From positions 1-64,000 of the IMG/VR virus record IMGVR_UViG_3300021519_000008: a DNA stretch of 64,000 nucleotides, one strand, 5' to 3'. The stretch is from a virus. The translations under genes were made by a program, and so were the position numbers. Each line of letters opens with the position of its first letter. Position 1 is the first letter of the stretch. The notes under the pieces were generated by a model. That model made no database searches and was not told the origin of the DNA. It worked only from the letters and a program-made list of their open reading frames with translations. Of the stretch, positions 1 to 6,724 are shown one piece after another.

Positions 1-516
1 ATTTAAATCTAAGTAGTGTACGAAGATGTGATAGTCATTAAGAATCTCATTTTCTACAGCTTTGTCTGTCTTGAATACATACTTAATAGGATAGTATTCC
101 ATCATAAGTTGACCTTTCTCTGAAGTCAGGTACTTAGGAGGAGTTCCTGTTAAGCCTAAGATTCTTCCTCTGTAGTTAATAAGAAAAGGTAAAGCAGTCG
201 CTTTAAGAGAGTGTGCTTCATCTAAGATAACAATATCATACTCCTCAGGATTGTGCTTAGTTAAAGAAAGATAAGTAGAGAATGTAATCCTATCTAGGAG
301 TTCTTCTACTTCAAACTTCTTAGCGTCATCAATCCAAGACTTAAAGATATCTACCTTAGGAGCTACTACTAGCACTTTATAAGTATCAGGTAAGACAGTT
401 ATGTAGTCTAATCCTACTTTTGTCTTACCTGCACCTGTTGCCAGTTGTAATCCACTTCTTTTAAATTGCATGGCTTCTTTTAAAGCCTGATGTTGTACTA
501 GGTCTCTTGTTATCAT
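1..516 (-). CDS. SF2 DNA helicase, C-terminally truncated by window edge
   Basis: The reading frame starts at 516 and runs off the left edge without a stop. Residues 22-28 (ATGAGKT) form a Walker A motif and a later DEAH sequence is the Walker B/motif II of superfamily 2 helicases; a motif III-like LTGTPP follows. The protein is therefore probably an ATP-dependent DNA helicase of the UvsW/RAD3-like phage type used in replication or recombination; the exact subfamily cannot be set from the N-terminal part alone. Its start overlaps the stop of the upstream gene (513-1010) in an ATGA arrangement, so the two are probably translated together as part of a minus-strand operon. Confidence 0.85.
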   Translation of the reverse strand, partial: MITRDLVQHQALKEAMQFKRSGLQLATGAGKTKVGLDYITVLPDTYKVLVVAPKVDIFKSWIDDAKKFEVEELLDRITFSTYLSLTKHNPEEYDIVILDEAHSLKATALPFLINYRGRILGLTGTPPKYLTSEKGQLMMEYYPIKYVFKTDKAVENEILNDYHIFVHYLDLN

Positions 517-1010
517 TTAAAACTCTTTAGTTTGCTTACGTAAGTAGGATCTTCTGCATAGACTCCGTCTATGTTCTTAAGATATCGCTTCTGAATGTGA
601 GCATAGCATTTGATGTTGTCTCTGTAAGAGTCGTACTTAGCATAAACTCCATGCTTACCAGCTACATGCTTACATCTGTGATAGGTAATACCAAACAAGT
701 TTTTTGCTTGGATACCTACGTTAGATTTACCATGATTGCTTTCTATTTTAGACTGTAAACATGCAACAGCAGCTAAGATGACTCCTTGATTGGTTAACTC
801 AGCTGTAATACCTGAATCATTAAGGACTATGTCTTTCTCTGTTACGATTTCTTTTACAATTTTAGTCTTGTAAATAGGTTTATCTGGGTTAGTGAATGCC
901 ATAAACAGAAGTACAGCAAAGATAACATTAATAATTAAAGAACCATAGAATAGGTTTCTGAAATTTGGCACTTTTGAAAAGCTAAGGTCTTGATTTTGTT
1001 TGTAATACAT
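513..1010 (-). CDS. Membrane-anchored glucosaminidase-type lysozyme
   Basis: 165 aa. A single hydrophobic segment at about residues 22-40 follows a short N-terminus without a clear cleavage site. The C-terminal two thirds resembles the glucosaminidase/FlgJ-type muramidase fold: the stretch around 'QSKIESNHGKSNVG' followed by 'KNLFGI' matches the family pattern in which the Glu of the ES motif is catalytic. It probably cleaves peptidoglycan from the periplasmic side while tethered to the inner membrane. The gene sits in the minus-strand arm, away from the late lysis cassette at 18442-20590, so it may act early, for example in entry, or as a second lysis enzyme. It overlaps the helicase start by 4 nt. 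The fold assignment is good; the timing is inference. Confidence 0.7.
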   Translation of the reverse strand: MYYKQNQDLSFSKVPNFRNLFYGSLIINVIFAVLLFMAFTNPDKPIYKTKIVKEIVTEKDIVLNDSGITAELTNQGVILAAVACLQSKIESNHGKSNVGIQAKNLFGITYHRCKHVAGKHGVYAKYDSYRDNIKCYAHIQKRYLKNIDGVYAEDPTYVSKLKSFK

Positions 1011-1067
1011 GATTTTTAATATTATAGGTTAAACATAAATTAAGGCAACAACTATGCCAATTGGAAC

Positions 1068-1094
1068 CTAGGGCAGGTATTTCTCCTACCCTAG
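1068..1094 (-). terminator. Intergenic hairpin after 148-aa gene
   Basis: CTAGGGTAGG and CCTGCCCTAG form a 10-bp stem with one G-T pair and a 7-nt loop, just 3' of the gene at 1100-1546. No strong T-run follows on the minus strand, so it may be a processing or stability hairpin rather than a full terminator. Confidence 0.5.
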
Positions 1095-1099
1095 ATTGA

Positions 1100-1546
1100 T
1101 TAACGGACTACAATTTGGTCCTTAGTGATGATGATATTACTAGTTTTTTCGATGTGAATGATAGTTCCGTGGAAATCTATCTTAATCATAGAATTAGCTA
1201 CGCTTTCTTTGATTGTAGATAGTTTAGGAGCTACTGTAGGTGTTTGAATAGCTCCTAAAGCCATTTTATATGCTTTACGTGCTTTTTGTTTCTGCAAACG
1301 CCTTTTAGTTGCAACCATTCTTGCTGCAGGCTCACTCATTGAAATTAAACCTTGTTTAATCATTTCAGTTCTTACAAGATAAATAACACCTGCGTTTCTT
1401 AACTCAAAATACTGAGGATACTTAGCTTTTACCTCAGAAGCTTTTTTACCAGCTTTAAACTCTGTAAGTAACTCACTAATTGCCTGCTCACTAAAGTTTA
1501 ACTTGTGAAATGGCTTGTAATTGATTGTTTGTGTTTGGTTTTCCAT
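1100..1546 (-). CDS. Hypothetical protein, basic centre
   Basis: 148 aa, not recognised. Residues 18-62 look helical, and 'GKKASEVKAKYPQYFEL' resembles part of a helix-turn-helix in which a small domain decides spacing to a target site. Residues 80-95 are very basic (KRRLQKQKARK), which suggests nucleic-acid binding. The last 30 residues are beta-rich. It lies between the glucosaminidase and the methyltransferase-like gene in a minus-strand series, followed by a hairpin. A role as a small phage DNA- or RNA-binding protein is possible but is only inferred from charge. Confidence 0.65.
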   Translation of the reverse strand: MENQTQTINYKPFHKLNFSEQAISELLTEFKAGKKASEVKAKYPQYFELRNAGVIYLVRTEMIKQGLISMSEPAARMVATKRRLQKQKARKAYKMALGAIQTPTVAPKLSTIKESVANSMIKIDFHGTIIHIEKTSNIIITKDQIVVR

Positions 1547-1595
1547 AATTTTTTGTTTTGTGTTTTAGGTTTTTGTTTTTATTTTTGTTTTTTTG

Positions 1596-2126
1596 TTATT
1601 TTTCAAATGAATACACTATCATTGGGCTCTTGTTAGGGCTTAAATAGCGGTAGATTTCAGTTACTTTGTATCCACTAAAGTCTTCTAATAGTTTAGGAAA
1701 TACATTGTAACGAAAGTCATCAAGATCTTTAGCTCCATAGAATTTTAATTTGTTTCCAAATAATTCTCTTTTACCTTGAATGGTTAGACAAATAGTCTTA
1801 GCTGTTGAATCTTGAAAGTAAGAAATGAAGGTATTTACAAGCATTGGACTTAGATTAATACATAAGTCTAGCCATACAAAGTCATATCTGCCCTTAAGAG
1901 TGAAGACGTCTCTGTTTAAATACTCTACATTCTGTGGTTTAAATTTTCTACCACGTTTGTAAGTTTCTGTGTCTAGCTCACAACAAGTGATTTTAGCATT
2001 AGGAAACTTAGACTCAAAGAGAAAGTTGTCAGCAGGCAGGGATAATATATCCCCACCTGTGTACTTCTGACTGATAATCTCTCTGACATCTTCTTTGACT
2101 GAATAGTCTTGAAAGTTAAATGACAT
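1596..2126 (-). CDS. Methyltransferase-like (Rossmann) protein
   Basis: 176 aa. The order of elements fits a class I SAM-dependent methyltransferase: 'GGDILSLPADNF' in place of the glycine-rich loop, 'ITCCELD' ending in the acidic ribose-binding residue, 'NVEYLNRDVF' with the adenine-contacting Asp, and 'YDFVWLDLC' as motif IV. The glycine-rich loop is degenerate, so activity is uncertain; the substrate cannot be told. The gene is preceded by a T-rich spacer, typical of this arm. It could modify DNA, RNA or a small molecule during infection, or be an inactive Rossmann-fold relative. Confidence 0.5.
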   Translation of the reverse strand: MSFNFQDYSVKEDVREIISQKYTGGDILSLPADNFLFESKFPNAKITCCELDTETYKRGRKFKPQNVEYLNRDVFTLKGRYDFVWLDLCINLSPMLVNTFISYFQDSTAKTICLTIQGKRELFGNKLKFYGAKDLDDFRYNVFPKLLEDFSGYKVTEIYRYLSPNKSPMIVYSFEK

Positions 2127-2146
2127 AATTTATCTGTTAGTTTGTT

Positions 2147-2521
2147 TTAGTCTTGCCAATCAATTACTGATACGACTTCAAGTCGCTCAATAAAAGTCTT
2201 AAGATAGTTTTTACCTACTCTAATATTACCTAGAACAATGTCTGGTATTACTTCGTAGTCTTGAGGTACAACTACTTCTTCCCGTACAGGAATAATAGTT
2301 TGTTTAGTAGGAAGCTGAGTTAAGGTCTTTAAATACCTTTTCTCATCTAAGATAGAGTCAATGGTGAGATGTTTAAACATGTTACTGATTTCAACTTCTC
2401 TAATTCTCTCTAATTTTTTAGAAATGAATCGCTTAGTCCTTCCTTGAATAGGAAGTACATTGATAGGAGACTCAGGACTAGCTGAGTACACTTTTTCTGC
2501 TTTGATAATTCTTTTTCTCAT
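2147..2521 (-). CDS. Hypothetical protein
   Basis: 124 aa, not recognised. It is basic at the N-terminus (MRKRIIKAEKVY, then TKRFISKKLERIREVE) with a likely helix at residues 28-55, then a Val/Pro-rich segment (VREEVVVPQDYEVIPDIVLG) and a short C-terminal helix. It is the first protein gene after the tRNA-like and hairpin region and starts about 45 nt downstream of a bidirectional terminator. Only codon use, placement and gene-like spacing support it; no function is proposed. Confidence 0.6.
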   Translation of the reverse strand: MRKRIIKAEKVYSASPESPINVLPIQGRTKRFISKKLERIREVEISNMFKHLTIDSILDEKRYLKTLTQLPTKQTIIPVREEVVVPQDYEVIPDIVLGNIRVGKNYLKTFIERLEVVSVIDWQD

Positions 2522-2563
2522 TCTGTATAGGTTTAATTATTAGGTTCGAGATAATTTAGGATA

Positions 2564-2595
2564 ATAAAAAAAGGAAGCTCACACTCTTCCCTTTT
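2564..2595 (-). terminator. Bidirectional rho-independent terminator
   Basis: GGAAG and CTTCC form a stem around an 8-nt loop. On the minus strand it is followed by a run of T (2565-2572) and on the plus strand by CTTTTT. It would end the RNA-gene transcript that comes from about 3100. Confidence 0.75.
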
Positions 2596-2597
2596 TA

Positions 2598-2852
2598 CCC
2601 TAACAGATATGATTGCTTTAATATAGAAAATATGAAAAACTATAGTGTGAGTTCAGCAATAGTTTAAGATAACTAACGTTTGTTAGTTCTTGGTAGTCAA
2701 GATAAGCGCTAACCTATCTTGACTCATAAAGAGAAGCTTTAAGTTTAAAGGGTTACTGATTGAGTGCAATGAGTGACGCCTACCTACTATTAACCCTTTT
2801 TCGGTATTTAAAACACTCTACTTCTCAATTACAGCTTAACTACTTCTCTTTG
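2598..2852 (-). other. Non-coding, hairpin-rich stretch
   Basis: No credible gene. On the minus strand it holds several inverted repeats: AAGGGTTA/TAACCCTT (about 2739-2801), a 10-bp AGTCAAGATA/TATCTTGACT stem with a 10-nt loop (about 2695-2725), and AACTAAC/GTTAGTT (about 2677-2695). They lie directly 3' of the tRNA-like gene and before the terminator at 2564, so they are probably part of the same transcript. Function unknown. Confidence 0.5.
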
Positions 2853-3019
2853 TAACACAGACAGGAGTTGAACCTGTAAGTCATTCGTGGTTTTCTCTAA
2901 TTTACCCTTGCAAAGGTACCACATGCGTTTTACTACACCTGATGAAAATCCGCTTACCTCCTTTCATCAATATCAGCTTTGCGAGCCAATGTTAGCGTTT
3001 ACCATTTCGCCACTGTGTT
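2853..3019 (-). tRNA. tRNA-like RNA with large central insertion
   Basis: The ends fold as a tRNA: acceptor AACACAG (3013-3019) pairs with CTGTGTT (2854-2860), discriminator A at 2853; D-arm with GCG/CGC and a GG-containing loop; T-arm ACAGG-TTCAACT-CCTGT (2861-2877) with a canonical T-loop. Between D- and T-arms lie about 120 nt instead of about 22-40. Within them I see an ACAT/ATGT stem, a TGATGAAA/TTTCATCA hairpin, a GTGGT/ACCAC stem, and complementary GCAAAG/CTTTGC segments. No unambiguous anticodon loop can be drawn. It may be an intron-bearing tRNA, a tRNA mimic or a decayed tRNA; about 90 extra nt is too short for a usual group I intron. Confidence 0.5.
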
Positions 3020-3109
3020 GTTTAAAAAGAAGCCCCAAAATCAGATCTTACGGTATGAAGTTGGGGACATTCTGTAGCCAAGAGATACTATCTCAAGGGT
3101 GGAACACTG

Positions 3110-3139
3110 CAAATATAAGCTTAAATTACTATAAATCAG
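3110..3139 (-). promoter_or_regulatory. Promoter for tRNA-like gene
   Basis: TATATTTG on the minus strand (3110-3117) matches the Bacteroidota -7 box. The upstream -33 position carries the CTCTTCTCT motif (3138-3153) rather than TTG. The transcript would start near 3104 and hold two hairpins (CCCCAA/TTGGGG and GAGATA/TATCTC) before the tRNA-like RNA. Confidence 0.5.
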
Positions 3140-3163
3140 AGAAGAGAAAAAGGAAAGAAGGGG

Positions 3164-3478
3164 TTAATCTTCTTTCAATATTGTAATCTCTGATCCTTTG
3201 TGTATATAGATAGGTCCTATATAACCGTCTTTGATGATGTATGTTCTTTCTTCTTTTGGTAACTTATAAGAGATTATGTAGTTCCACTCAGAGAATTTGT
3301 AAACAAAGCAATCTAAGACTTTAGGAGAAGGATGTTTGCCTTCGCCTATCAGATCTTCTACAAAGATTGTATCAGATAAATTAAGAGGTAAAAATACTTC
3401 TAGGCTTCTAATAGGGAATAGTTGAGCTTTTAGGTTACTGAAGCCAGTTAAAATTAAGATTAAGAACAGTTTTTTCAT
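3164..3478 (-). CDS. Small exported protein
   Basis: 104 aa. Residues 1-18 form a signal peptide with cleavage after the 'LKAQ' stretch, typical for Bacteroidota exported proteins (Gln at +1). The mature part of about 85 residues is beta-rich and ends acidic (ITILKED). No family is recognised. It lies directly before the tRNA-like transcript and after a strong hairpin that follows the 113-aa gene. A periplasmic or surface role during infection, for instance in superinfection exclusion, is conceivable but not shown. Confidence 0.65.
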   Translation of the reverse strand: MKKLFLILILTGFSNLKAQLFPIRSLEVFLPLNLSDTIFVEDLIGEGKHPSPKVLDCFVYKFSEWNYIISYKLPKEERTYIIKDGYIGPIYIHKGSEITILKED

Positions 3479-3493
3479 AGAGTAATAATAAAA

Positions 3494-3518
3494 GTAAAGG
3501 GGGAGATCTCTCTCCCCT
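3494..3518 (-). terminator. Terminator between 113-aa and 104-aa genes
   Basis: GGGGAGA-gaga-TCTCCCC followed by CTTTACTTTT on the minus strand. The GGGGAG/CTCCCC core is the same as in hairpins behind virion genes at 36699, 40016 and 40522. Confidence 0.65.
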
Positions 3519-3524
3519 GTTTAA

Positions 3525-3866
3525 TTAGTTGAATTTAGTTGCTACTAAGTTCTCGAAGTAAACAATAGTTTCTTTAGTTGATTCTAAAGTAGCTAGAGCT
3601 ATATCCAAATACTCTTGACGAGCTTGGATAGTTCTAACGTAAGAACTATTGTCAGTAAAGACAGAAGTTGGAAAAATTGCATTGTTCAACGCTTCTTCAG
3701 CATCCTCTACTGCTGTCTCATCATCAACTAGCTTTGCCTTTAAGGCAGCTAATTGACCATTAATAGCACTAGTTGCTTTACGTTCTACCTTTGCAGCTAC
3801 AACACCTGCTTCATCACCCTTCAAACGGGCTGTTACTTCTTTGATAAAATTTGATACTTTTGACAT
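3525..3866 (-). CDS. Small coiled-coil protein
   Basis: 113 aa, almost wholly alpha-helical by composition, with heptad-like patterns at about residues 30-60 (AINGQLAALKAKLVDDETAV...) and 75-110. Acidic Glu/Asp and Ala dominate. It has no signal peptide or Cys residues. Proteins of this size and type are frequent in crAss-like phages, but I do not recognise a named family. The start has an A-rich leader without a Shine-Dalgarno sequence. It is followed by a strong GC-rich terminator, suggesting it is well expressed. Confidence 0.65.
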   Translation of the reverse strand: MSKVSNFIKEVTARLKGDEAGVVAAKVERKATSAINGQLAALKAKLVDDETAVEDAEEALNNAIFPTSVFTDNSSYVRTIQARQEYLDIALATLESTKETIVYFENLVATKFN

Positions 3867-3879
3867 ATGTTTAGGTTTT

Positions 3880-5013
3880 TTAGATTGTTGTTAATTTACT
3901 TTTAGGTTTTGCTTTAATAGTAATAGGTTTTTGTTTGTACAAAGATAAAGGATCAGTATCTATAGTTGCAATAGTACTATGAGTAGAACCATGAGCTAAA
4001 TCAAGACGTACAGGATAAACTACACCATTAGTAAAAATAGGATTACTATCTGCAGCAGCACTAGTACCTTTAATTATAAGACGCTTAGCAGGTTCTGAAC
4101 TACCTATAGCACCAGAGCTATTTGCTATGGTTCTTGAGACATCTCTAAAATCATCTACTTTACTAGGTATCCATTCTGTAATTATGTAATCAGTTACTTG
4201 AAATGTCCAGTCTTCATAGGAAAAAGAACCATTTGATCCTATACTAGATTTAGGAATTACTAATGACCAGCCTAAGTACTTATTCATTAGTCCCATACTA
4301 TTCCATCCTTTAGGAGAAGAATGCCTCCAAAGACCTTTTTCTTTAAACTGTTGTTCTGTTAAGAATTTAATGCTAACAGTTTCTTCTTTAATCTTAGGTT
4401 CAACATAGTGTTCAACTTGAGTGACTTGTAAATACCAACCTCTTCCATAAGGACAATTACCATTACAATCATTTGCTCCTATGTTTTCATCAAAAGAAAC
4501 TCCAACATGACCTTGGTGAAAATGTACAATAGTTCCGTGCTTACCAGCTCTAATACCATCAATTTCAATAGCTGTTATTCTATCTCCTAGCTTAAATCCA
4601 TGTAGATGATACTGCTCAAGTTTTTTTTCAGGTTCACAATAAGGAGCTAAGATCATTTGGTTTTCTTTACTAAAGTTACATGTGTGACCATCATCATCTT
4701 TTACAATCCAATAATCATCACCGCCATCTCTTACAATAGTAGCTTTTTTATCACGCCAGTTTCCAATATTTTGGGTAATAATCACTTTGTCCCCTACTTC
4801 AGGAGTCCAGTGAGGATAGATAGTAGACCAACTTATTTCTATATCTGTTTTAGTAGCTGGTTCATATCCTTGTCCAAAGGAGGAAGTTTGGGGCCAAGTT
4901 TTTCCATCCATAATAATTTCAAAGCGTTCTGAACTTGTTTGGATACCTATACAACCCCTATAAGCATCACTAAAAGGTGTACCAGTTACTCTAATTAGTT
5001 TTAAGTTTGCCAT
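3880..5013 (-). CDS. Hypothetical protein with KOW/SH3-like domains
   Basis: 377 aa, beta-rich. Two stretches resemble small SH3/KOW-type barrels: 'GDKVIITQNIGNWRDKKATIVRDGGDDYWIVKDDDG' (about residues 73-112) and 'GDRITAIEIDGIRAGKHGTIVHFHQGHVGVSFDE' (about 142-178), both with the KOW pattern of a basic loop, Gly, Thr-Ile/Val and an aromatic strand. The second is followed by a Cys pair (NDCNGNCPYGRGW). The C-terminal part is not recognised and ends with a basic tail. It may bind nucleic acid or a ribosome/polymerase component; that is inference from the KOW-like repeats. Confidence 0.6.
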   Translation of the reverse strand: MANLKLIRVTGTPFSDAYRGCIGIQTSSERFEIIMDGKTWPQTSSFGQGYEPATKTDIEISWSTIYPHWTPEVGDKVIITQNIGNWRDKKATIVRDGGDDYWIVKDDDGHTCNFSKENQMILAPYCEPEKKLEQYHLHGFKLGDRITAIEIDGIRAGKHGTIVHFHQGHVGVSFDENIGANDCNGNCPYGRGWYLQVTQVEHYVEPKIKEETVSIKFLTEQQFKEKGLWRHSSPKGWNSMGLMNKYLGWSLVIPKSSIGSNGSFSYEDWTFQVTDYIITEWIPSKVDDFRDVSRTIANSSGAIGSSEPAKRLIIKGTSAAADSNPIFTNGVVYPVRLDLAHGSTHSTIATIDTDPLSLYKQKPITIKAKPKSKLTTI

Positions 5014-5046
5014 AGTTTTAGTTTTTAAGTTTATTTTTAAATTTAG

Positions 5047-5118
5047 TATCCCCTGGGTGAATCGAACACACCTTTAACAGGATGAAATCCTGCTGTCCTA
5101 CCAATAGACGAAAGGGAC
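5047..5118 (-). tRNA. tRNA-Glu(TTC)
   Basis: A complete 72-nt cloverleaf on the minus strand. Acceptor GTCCCTT (5112-5118) pairs with AGGGGAT (5048-5054) with G-T wobbles; the discriminator is A5047. The anticodon stem GCAGG/CCTGT closes the 7-nt loop ATTTCAT, which has T33 and anticodon TTC. The T-loop is TTCGATT. No CCA is encoded. Confidence 0.9.
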
Positions 5119-5125
5119 ATTAAGC

Positions 5126-5302
5126 TTATCTATACTCTAGGAATTCTCCGTGATAGTAACGCTTAGATTTTTTACCACAACCATGTGGTACATTTTTAGA
5201 ACTTGCACAACCCTCTAAACAAATACAAATTGTAATTATTAAAGAGAACCATACAAGGGCTTTGAAGGCAGTACTTTCGCTAAAAGGATTTTCTGGTTTC
5301 AT
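5126..5302 (-). CDS. Small putative lipoprotein or membrane protein
   Basis: 58 aa. Residues 11-27 are hydrophobic and lead into 'CLEGCASSKN', a possible lipobox with Cys at about residue 31. The mature part would be about 28 aa, basic, with a CGKKSKRYYH segment. Its start codon overlaps the stop of the 31-aa gene upstream as ATGA, which supports both being real. The gene lies directly before tRNA-Glu. Such short membrane lipoproteins in phages can be outer spanins, but no partner is clear here. Confidence 0.5.
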   Translation of the reverse strand: MKPENPFSESTAFKALVWFSLIITICICLEGCASSKNVPHGCGKKSKRYYHGEFLEYR

Positions 5303-5394
5303 AGTCTTGAAATTACTAAGTAGTTAGCATAAGCATCTTCATAGGTCAAAGCCCAGATTCTGTAGCCGTCAATGACAAATAATTGTTTTTCCAT
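5299..5394 (-). CDS. Very small hypothetical protein
   Basis: 31 aa (MEKQLFVIDGYRIWALTYED...). It is supported by tight packing only: it starts 3 nt after the 68-aa gene ends and its stop overlaps the next start (ATGA at 5299-5302). The sequence is beta then helix; no family is recognised. Confidence 0.45.
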   Translation of the reverse strand: MEKQLFVIDGYRIWALTYEDAYANYLVISRL

Positions 5395-5397
5395 TTG

Positions 5398-5604
5398 TTA
5401 AGTTGTTAAAAGGTTAAGTTCCCATTTAAGGGCATTAAAAGGATTCTCAGAGCCTACTTGATTCATTATCTCTCTTAGCTCTTGAGTATGTTCTCTAAAT
5501 TCTATTTCAGAAATAGCAGAAATCGCTTTGAGTACATCAAGTTGCATAAGTAAACGATAACCATGCTCTAGTTGATTAATCTCTTCTTGAATTAAGTCAT
5601 CCAT
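5398..5604 (-). CDS. Small helical hypothetical protein
   Basis: 68 aa, acidic and helical throughout (MDDLIQEEINQLEHGYRLLMQLDVL...). No Cys residues, signal peptide or recognised domain. It is packed between the 46-aa gene (3 nt upstream) and the 31-aa gene (3 nt downstream), so it is part of a compact five-gene minus-strand string (5126-5944) in which neighbours overlap or touch. It may be a small regulatory or inhibitor protein; nothing more can be read. Confidence 0.55.
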   Translation of the reverse strand: MDDLIQEEINQLEHGYRLLMQLDVLKAISAISEIEFREHTQELREIMNQVGSENPFNALKWELNLLTT

Positions 5605-5607
5605 AGC

Positions 5608-5748
5608 TTATAAGAAGTGCCAGCCTTTAAAACCAGCAGAGTTAAGTCTTACCATAATTAATCTTCCTTGCTTATCGTATCCTCTTGCAAGGATCTTACC
5701 TGAAGGAATTCTAGGCTTAAGAACGCTTAGTGTCTGTTGATTAATCAT
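5608..5748 (-). CDS. 46-aa protein, paralogue of 7861-8001
   Basis: 46 aa, not previously listed because of its size. It has the pattern LKP-x-IP-x-GKILARG ... R ... G-W at residues 10-44. The 46-aa product of 7861-8001 has a matching pattern (LKP..., P-x-GQILGR, R, W near the end) and exactly the same length, so the two look like paralogues with a small beta-barrel-like fold. The start overlaps the end of the 67-aa gene (AATGAT), supporting translational coupling. Function unknown. Confidence 0.5.
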   Translation of the reverse strand: MINQQTLSVLKPRIPSGKILARGYDKQGRLIMVRLNSAGFKGWHFL

Positions 5749-5944
5749 TACCTTCTTCTTTAAGAGACTTAAGATAAAAGTGTCCTACTACTGTAAGTAA
5801 ACATAAAGTTAAAACTTCTGTAGTAAACACATAAGTAAAGGCTTGTGTTCCCATGCTACTAATAACATCAGGAAGAGCCATGATAAATACCATACCTGCA
5901 CATACAGCGATGACAAGTAAGAAAGTGGACGGTTTGATTTTCAT
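5741..5944 (-). CDS. Small two-TM membrane protein
   Basis: 67 aa with two hydrophobic segments, about residues 6-28 and 37-58, and a charged C-terminus (KSLKEEGND). The topology would place both short termini in the cytoplasm, as in small phage holins or superinfection-exclusion proteins. It is the first gene of the compact 5126-5944 string and is preceded by a low-complexity GTTTA-rich spacer (5945-5990). Holin function is possible, but the late lysis cassette has better candidates. Confidence 0.55.
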   Translation of the reverse strand: MKIKPSTFLLVIAVCAGMVFIMALPDVISSMGTQAFTYVFTTEVLTLCLLTVVGHFYLKSLKEEGND

Positions 5945-6019
5945 ATTTTTTAGTTTTTAGTTTGTTTAGTTTGTTTAGTTAGTTTAGTTTATACTAGTTG
6001 GTATTATACCCTTAGGTAT

Positions 6020-6074
6020 AAAAAAACTACAAGGTCCTCTAGACGTGTTAGTAGGATAAACCATACCTTGTAGT
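6020..6074 (-). terminator. Terminator behind tRNA-like gene
   Basis: ACTACAAGGT (6065-6074 on the minus strand) pairs perfectly over 10 bp with ACCTTGTAGT (6027-6036), with a 28-nt loop, followed by seven T. It starts 3 nt after the tRNA-like RNA ends. The long loop is unusual for a terminator. Confidence 0.65.
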
Positions 6075-6076
6075 AG

Positions 6077-6212
6077 TAGTACATTTGGGACTCAAACCCA
6101 AGATAGTATCCATCAGCTCAACGATAAGCAGATACTCCCCAACATTGCAATATGTGCATTACTCTTTTTTAAATTCGTTGATTGGGAACGTGTGTCACCT
6201 CGCCTATGTACT
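6077..6212 (-). tRNA. tRNA-like RNA, possible Leu(CAA) with insertion
   Basis: Acceptor AGTACAT (6206-6212) pairs with ATGTACT (6078-6084), discriminator A at 6077. There is a D-arm (GCG/CGT, GG in the loop) and a T-arm TTGGG-TTTGAGT-CCCAA. The central part is too long: TTCCCAA/TTGGGGA closes a loop of about 40 nt where a 7-nt anticodon loop is expected, and GTATC/GATAC forms a long variable arm as in type II tRNAs. If the anticodon stem is TCCCA, the loop starts A-T-CAA, giving Leu(CAA), which fits the long variable arm. Intron, tRNA mimic or pseudogene are all open. Confidence 0.5.
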
Positions 6213-6293
6213 ATTTAAAAAAGGCCTTTCACCTATTAGTAGCCAATAGCTGACTATACTGCATTGCTTCATCAGCACTTATGCTATGCTTTA

Positions 6294-6412
6294 CTTCCAT
6301 CTGCACTCAGTTGTAACGTGCTATCCACATTTAAGTGGCCAATACACTAGCTGGATATCCCGCTTCCTTTACAACTGCTCACCCTTTGGAAGTGAGTTAT
6401 GGTGCATTAAAG
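6294..6412 (-). ncRNA. Structured RNA, copy 2 of a 119-nt pair
   Basis: Same length and frame of conserved blocks as the copy at 6606-6724: it starts CTTTAATGCA, has a hairpin CTCAC/GTGAG closing a TTCC-AAAGG loop, then CAGTTGTAA pairing with TTACAACTG, and ends TGCAGATGGAAG. The enclosed arms are AGC/GCT and GTGTAT/ATAGCAC with CCAC/GTGG at the tip. It is not a known riboswitch, ribozyme or tmRNA that I recognise. Confidence 0.65.
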
Positions 6413-6605
6413 AAAGCAGTTTAAACACTTGCCTAGGTGTAGGATTTCATCCCATAGAGAGTTGTTTTACATTACGTATCATGGCTCACAAGCGATACAA
6501 CCTTTCCAGGAATTTAAATTTTGGGTTTTATATAAGAGTTCTGTAACGTAGAGACTCATAACTTACCGAATAGTTTTTATTAAGGTTTACTAATAACCTA
6601 TAGTA

Positions 6606-6724
6606 CTTCACTCTGCATTCAGTTGTAATATCTAAAGGACACATATTTCAGCGTTAGATATTAAGAGCCCATCCTTGCTCATTACAACTGCTATCCCTTG
6701 TGAAGATAGAATGATGCATTAAAG
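6606..6724 (-). ncRNA. Structured RNA, copy 1 of a 119-nt pair
   Basis: Compared with copy 2, the first hairpin is CTATC/GATAG instead of CTCAC/GTGAG, i.e. two compensatory pair changes (A-T to C-G and T-A to A-T). CAGTTGTAA/TTACAACTG is kept. The enclosed arms change sequence but stay paired (GAGC/GCTC, and a 10-bp TAATATCTAA/TTAGATATTA stem). A hairpin GCGAACT/AGTTCGT and an 8-bp AATCATCA/TGATGATT hairpin lie just 5'. Length is exactly 119 nt in both. The RNA would be made on the minus strand, upstream of the tRNA-like gene. Confidence 0.65.

Noticed and set aside
2853-3019. Group I intron or tmRNA
   Set aside because: The insertion of about 90 nt is too short for a group I core, and no tmRNA tag frame or typical 5' sequence was seen.
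2887-3186. Plus-strand 99-aa frame across the tRNA-like gene
   Set aside because: It lies antisense to the paired arms of the tRNA-like RNA and its promoter, with no gene-like start.
6286-6546. Plus-strand 86-aa frame across a copy of the 119-nt RNA
   Set aside because: Antisense to the structured RNA with compensatory changes; no promoter or leader.
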